Part shown: positions 60,300-64,000 of the stretch, piece after piece
Layout: the number at the start of each line of letters is the position of its first letter
Numbering within the stretch: the stretch's first letter is position 1
Source of the DNA: Gerris lacustris
Lineage: Eukaryota > Arthropoda > Insecta > Hemiptera > Gerridae
Assembly (NCBI GenBank): GCA_951217055.1
Contig: OX578276.1
Location: forward strand, 61,875,307-61,939,306
DNA length: 64,000 nucleotides
Direction: 5' to 3'
Notes under the pieces: model-generated
Databases searched by the model: none
Seen by the model: the letters and a program-made list of their open reading frames with translations, nothing else
Told to the model about the DNA's origin: nothing
Program-made: the position numbers and the translations under genes

Positions 60300-60700
60300 T
60301 CAAAAGAAATGTGTGGGGAATCTTTTTGACTTCCTGCAGTTCAGTTCTTCAAACTTTTTACTGAACACTCATATCTTAAAAAGTCTTGTTCACTCCTTGA
60401 GTAGTTAGGTCTATTAAAGAATAATAAGTCTCACTTTTGCGTTATTTTAGGCGTTATTTTATACCCCTTTCTTGGTTTTTCTCAAGCTGATTTACCAGAA
60501 GATTATACATAATCAAGGTTTATTTCCACGTTTGATGAAATATGGGTAGTATGTCAAAGTTAGCCCAGAGATGATCAATACATTAACGATTAACGTTCGC
60601 ATCATTAGTTTTAATCAACACTTCTATCTCATTATATATAATTTATTTTACACTCATGTGATTTGGCAAGTGATAGGATGCGAGGAAGCTATGTGTATTT
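60300..60700 (+). repeat. Family A repeat, diverged copy 10
   Basis: 'ggatgcgaggaagctatgtg' at 60677 gives the family end. The middle ('gatgaaatatgggtagtatg') is weakly similar. Confidence 0.45.
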
Positions 60701-60704
60701 TAAT

Positions 60705-62555
60705 TCAAATTTAACACCATGTCACTTTTTTCCCCCAATACTTAGTAGGCAGCAGTAAGAGTGGGTATAACATTTTAAAATAAATTTTTGTCTTATTCTG
60801 TCTCATATTGCCTTTAACTAATGCGTAATCATATTACGCTGACTGTCGGTGTCACAATAAAGTTCTACTTCTTCCGGTGATGGCCGCGTCTTGAAGGGTA
60901 TATAATTTGCGACGTTTTGCACACAGTGTTGTGACTATGTTAAGAGGAGTACTATTTTAAGAGAGACTATGTGAAGTCATATTATCAAAAGTTAACATTA
61001 GAACAATAAGAAACCCGAAGATGCTCTGTCGGAACCCATAACTTCAAGTGCGTTCACCACCAAATAACCTATAACTTTATCATGCGTTATCGATTAGTTA
61101 ATGTTTATTAAGATTGTAAAGTGCGAGAATCATCTAGTTAATATCCTAATAACAATAATTGACATTTCATCTCAATAGAAAATGCGATGAATATATTACA
61201 TTAGTAAGACAGCCGGAAAAAGGAACTTCCTAAAGCTTAAATACATATTTTTGAAAAATTATATAACAATCTTAAAGCCTTAAAATCTGCTGACGGCATA
61301 ACGCCAATGCAGAATATCTGTTTGTTTTTAAATGTTATTTATATGTTTTTATTATGTTAATAAAACAGCATTCTATTATATTGTATTCTAAAGCCTTAAA
61401 ATATCAATTTGCTTGAATATAATTATAAATATTATTAAGTGTACTATTCAGAAAAACACTGATTAAGTCATAAACAAAGTTTGGTTTATCATAAAGTTTA
61501 AGAATTGCGTGCAAGGCCCAGTTTTATTTTTATTTCCTCTTATAATCATTTAGAAACACACTTGTTTCGAAAATATGATTTATCTGGGCTGTGAATCCAG
61601 TTTCTTTTGGAGTGGCTCTATAATATTTTTTTGCAGTTCCTTAAGAGATTTTATTGGTTAACTATATCATTTTCTGTCATATCGCTTTAAAGTTTTAGCG
61701 CCCCATCAGAGCAGGAACTTTCCTTCTTTTATTTTCTAGTTATGTGTGAATTACGACATTAAATACTTTTATTACCATATTTAAAGCGATATCGCTGTTT
61801 ATTGTCAGTAGGAATTTGATATTAACCAGATCAGATCTAAGTCTGTAATTCTAAAGTTATGCAAATTAATATTAATTTTATACGGCTACTGCATACATCC
61901 TTTTAATGGCATTTAATTAATAATAAATTCTTACTTGTTACATAATCATTCACATATTTTTCTTGAATAAATATGTATATAAGATATATTTATAGATCGT
62001 AATTTAGAAGTAAATCATTGCTACGATGTTTGGCATCTACACTATAGCATAATCTTGTATGGAATTCTCAAATACACTGTTGATCATAATCAAATATTGT
62101 AAGTATTTTAATTAAATTTATTTGATGTGTATTTATTGACCAACAATATTACATATTCTTTGTAAATTAGATCATTCTCAATAATATTTTAAACTAATTA
62201 TAAATAATATTGTTTGTTTTCTCAATAATATTTAATTATTACTTTCCTAATGAATTCTTAATTAATATACAACTGCACTTAATTTTAAAATAGCCGGTTA
62301 TCGCAATCTGTTTTATTTATGTGACGCCAGTTTAATCCTATTACTACTCTCGTTTATTTTTTTTACCTTCAATTGTAACATTTTTACTTGTGATTTGTTA
62401 AAACGAAGTAAATCTAACCTTATATCCCATTTCTTGGATTAAGCTGTATACCAGATACCAAACATTATTTTATTTTCACAATCTGTTGTTGAATTATTTT
62501 GGAAATGGCAAAAGGCTGATGTAATACAGGCTGTCTCTATAAAACGTATGTTTTC
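60705..62555. other. Intergenic: no recognised gene
   Basis: AT-rich. A TATATAAT with downstream ATG near 60899-60939 (plus strand) is promoter-like but unsupported by exons. No repeat-family match. Confidence 0.35.
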
Positions 62556-62564
62556 ACTTTTTCA

Positions 62565-62655
62565 ATCCAGTGATGGCGAGAAAAGGTTATTTGATAGATT
62601 TGCACGTTCTAAGGTCCCCTGAATTTAATATAGTGGTTTTTAAAAAATGTGTTTT
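62565..62655 (+). repeat. Family D repeat, fragment
   Basis: 'ttctaaggtcccctgaattt' and 'gtggtttttaaaaaatgtg' match the first third of family D only. Confidence 0.5.
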
Positions 62656-62959
62656 ATTCTACAATAATAGTAGCAATGATAACTAAATAAGCTTTTAGAT
62701 AAACTGATCATTTAATACATAAATTCATTACACAATTCTCCAGCATATTAGCCCATGCAAGGGGGGAGCTCGCGCTGCCAAATTGTTTTTTAGGTACATT
62801 TTTTTATAAATATCTCAAAAACTAGCTGGTTTTTTAAAATTAGTTAATCTATACTAAATTTAAGAACATAAAATTTCCCACAACAAAGTTACATACATGT
62901 TTGTTATAGATTTAATAGTTATCGAGATAATCGCTCTGACAGTTAGTCAATTCTGAAAA

Positions 62960-63960
62960 TCTGCTGCTCGGAGAGACATAGTGACACAGTTGTTTTGTCC
63001 ATAACAACAGTCAATTTAAAAGCTTTACTAAGAGTACTTATAGTACGTTCGACTGGAGCACCCCAATTGCCAAACTATATATTTTTTCAAACCCTTCATT
63101 TCTTGGACTAAAATATTTTGTTTACAAAGGTGAACAAAGCCATAATAATAACAGTTGGCAGGGATTTAAACGCTTCATAGGCCTTGAGTTTGAAATTACT
63201 TTCCCTAATTAATTTATATAAACCGGCTTGATTAACATAAGTTAGTGGCAGTATATTTACCTCCACATCAGTGTCTAATTTTATTGGAATACCTTCTACA
63301 TTAATTAACTTACGTCATTTACTTGTTTCTAAAGCAATGACTGTAACCATTTCTACTGTGTATACTCGGAGTTTGAAGTAGGCTCTCGATGCTCGTCTTC
63401 TTCTATATAATGACAGTTATGAGTTCGATAATGTCGTTCTCTACGTCCTCTATCACTCCAACATAAGTTCGCAAAGTTTTCTGACCACATTTATTGCACG
63501 TTTTACCACAAACCGGACATCGAATATTAGTTGCATGGGCTGAGTCAAACTGTTGACATGATTAAGTCTTAACTTGACTATACTGCTTGATTTCTTGTCT
63601 TGATAAATTTGTTGACTTCGAAGTGCTTGGATGATTAGATCTGAGTTCATCAACTGTAATATTCTGTCTTCTTTCATCTTCTCTTAACTCTGATGATTTC
63701 ACAGCAGGAAAAAACTTTTTCTAATGTAGATTCATATTCATAACTTTGCAACATTTCTTGGTTAGCTCTAGAATTGATTCCTAAATGCTATCTGTGCTTT
63801 TATTAACTTTTCTTCCTGATCTTTAAGGCCATGTTGCTATGCTAGATACCTCAGATATGCATACTAGTTCTTATGGTCTTTCTGCCGTCTTAAGAATCTG
63901 AAAACATGAATTATCTCATTCTTTTTCCAAACAAAGTGTATCTATAAAACTTCTAATATG
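62960..63960 (-). pseudogene. Decayed Ty3/gypsy-like retrotransposon, gag to protease segment
   Basis: Read on the minus strand from 63960 down, broken frames contain three landmarks of gypsy-type elements. A gag-like stretch includes GLKDQEEKLIKAQIAF. A cysteine cluster reading CPVCGKTCNKCGQK lies at 63478-63519, which looks like a zinc knuckle that has lost its last His and Cys. A protease-like stretch near 63255-63300 reads KLDTDVEVNILP, where active enzymes have D-T-G. Stops and frame changes separate the parts. No reverse transcriptase, LTR or primer site is seen; the element may continue past the right edge. The family call is from memory of motifs; inactivity is evident. Confidence 0.6.
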
Positions 63961-64000
63961 TCGATCAAGTAGTGATGACCGTCAGAAATTATTATCTATT

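Noticed and set aside
60899..60960. TATATAAT, then ATG and a possible 12-nt exon on the plus strand
   Set aside because: The ATG is only 38 bp past the TATA and no following signal-peptide exon could be found up to 64 kb.
63453..63677. 74-aa minus-strand frame as a host gene
   Set aside because: It is a shifted frame over the gypsy-like gag remnant.

Overview
This is AT-rich, repeat-dense eukaryotic DNA from an insect nuclear genome. The organism call rests on four complete genes for RR-2 type cuticular proteins (CPR family, Rebers-Riddiford chitin-binding domain). All are on the minus strand, have short first coding exons, and have introns of 140 bp to 4.8 kb with GT..AG ends. The order is not proven. 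Several repeats carry phrases of the form 'gtctgtctgtc ... gaaatttggcatacatg', and the 'agggtccgt' repeat resembles ones I associate with Lepidoptera from memory, so Lepidoptera is only favoured.

Layout by coordinate. CPR gene 1 lies at 947-6402, gene 2 at 17032-21310, gene 3 at 29430-34312 and gene 4 at 38400-45251. All read right to left, so transcription runs from gene 4 towards gene 1. Genes 1 and 2 resemble each other (42 of 58 residues across the RR core) and share an unusual C-terminal motif. Genes 3 and 4 resemble each other (46 of 54). The cluster therefore looks like tandem duplication with two subfamilies. Each gene begins with an exon of only 12 or 15 coding nucleotides just below a TATA box, then a signal-peptide exon, then the RR-2 exon. 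Gene 4 has a further intron inside the RR-2 domain. The products are expected to be secreted, to bind chitin and to form cuticle together. From 46 to 64 kb I see no convincing host gene.

The rest is mostly repeats, many nested. I name recurring families A to G. A is about 550 bp with 11 copies. B is about 400 bp with 5 copies. C has 3 copies, tandem internal units and poly-C runs. D has 7 copies, one containing a tRNA-like B box. E is a three-member group with GGCGAAGCC repeats, inverted repeats and, in one copy, a small exon resembling the start of a tyrosine recombinase. F is a 683-bp element. G is a small element whose end also forms a perfect hairpin near 60 kb. Clear single elements are a 2.74-kb hAT transposon with perfect 16-bp termini and an 8-bp target duplication, a 102-bp hAT MITE nested inside it, a 1.18-kb foldback element, a decayed Ty3/gypsy gag-protease remnant at 62.96-63.96 kb, and long TA/TG microsatellites. 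A 200-base run of N lies in gene 3 intron 2.

The items most worth a second look are these: the gene 4 core promoter seems to lie in the tail of a family D repeat; genes 1 and 2 share a C-terminal histidine/lysine motif; the E elements show an unusual organisation; and several perfect hairpins lie inside or close to the cuticle genes.
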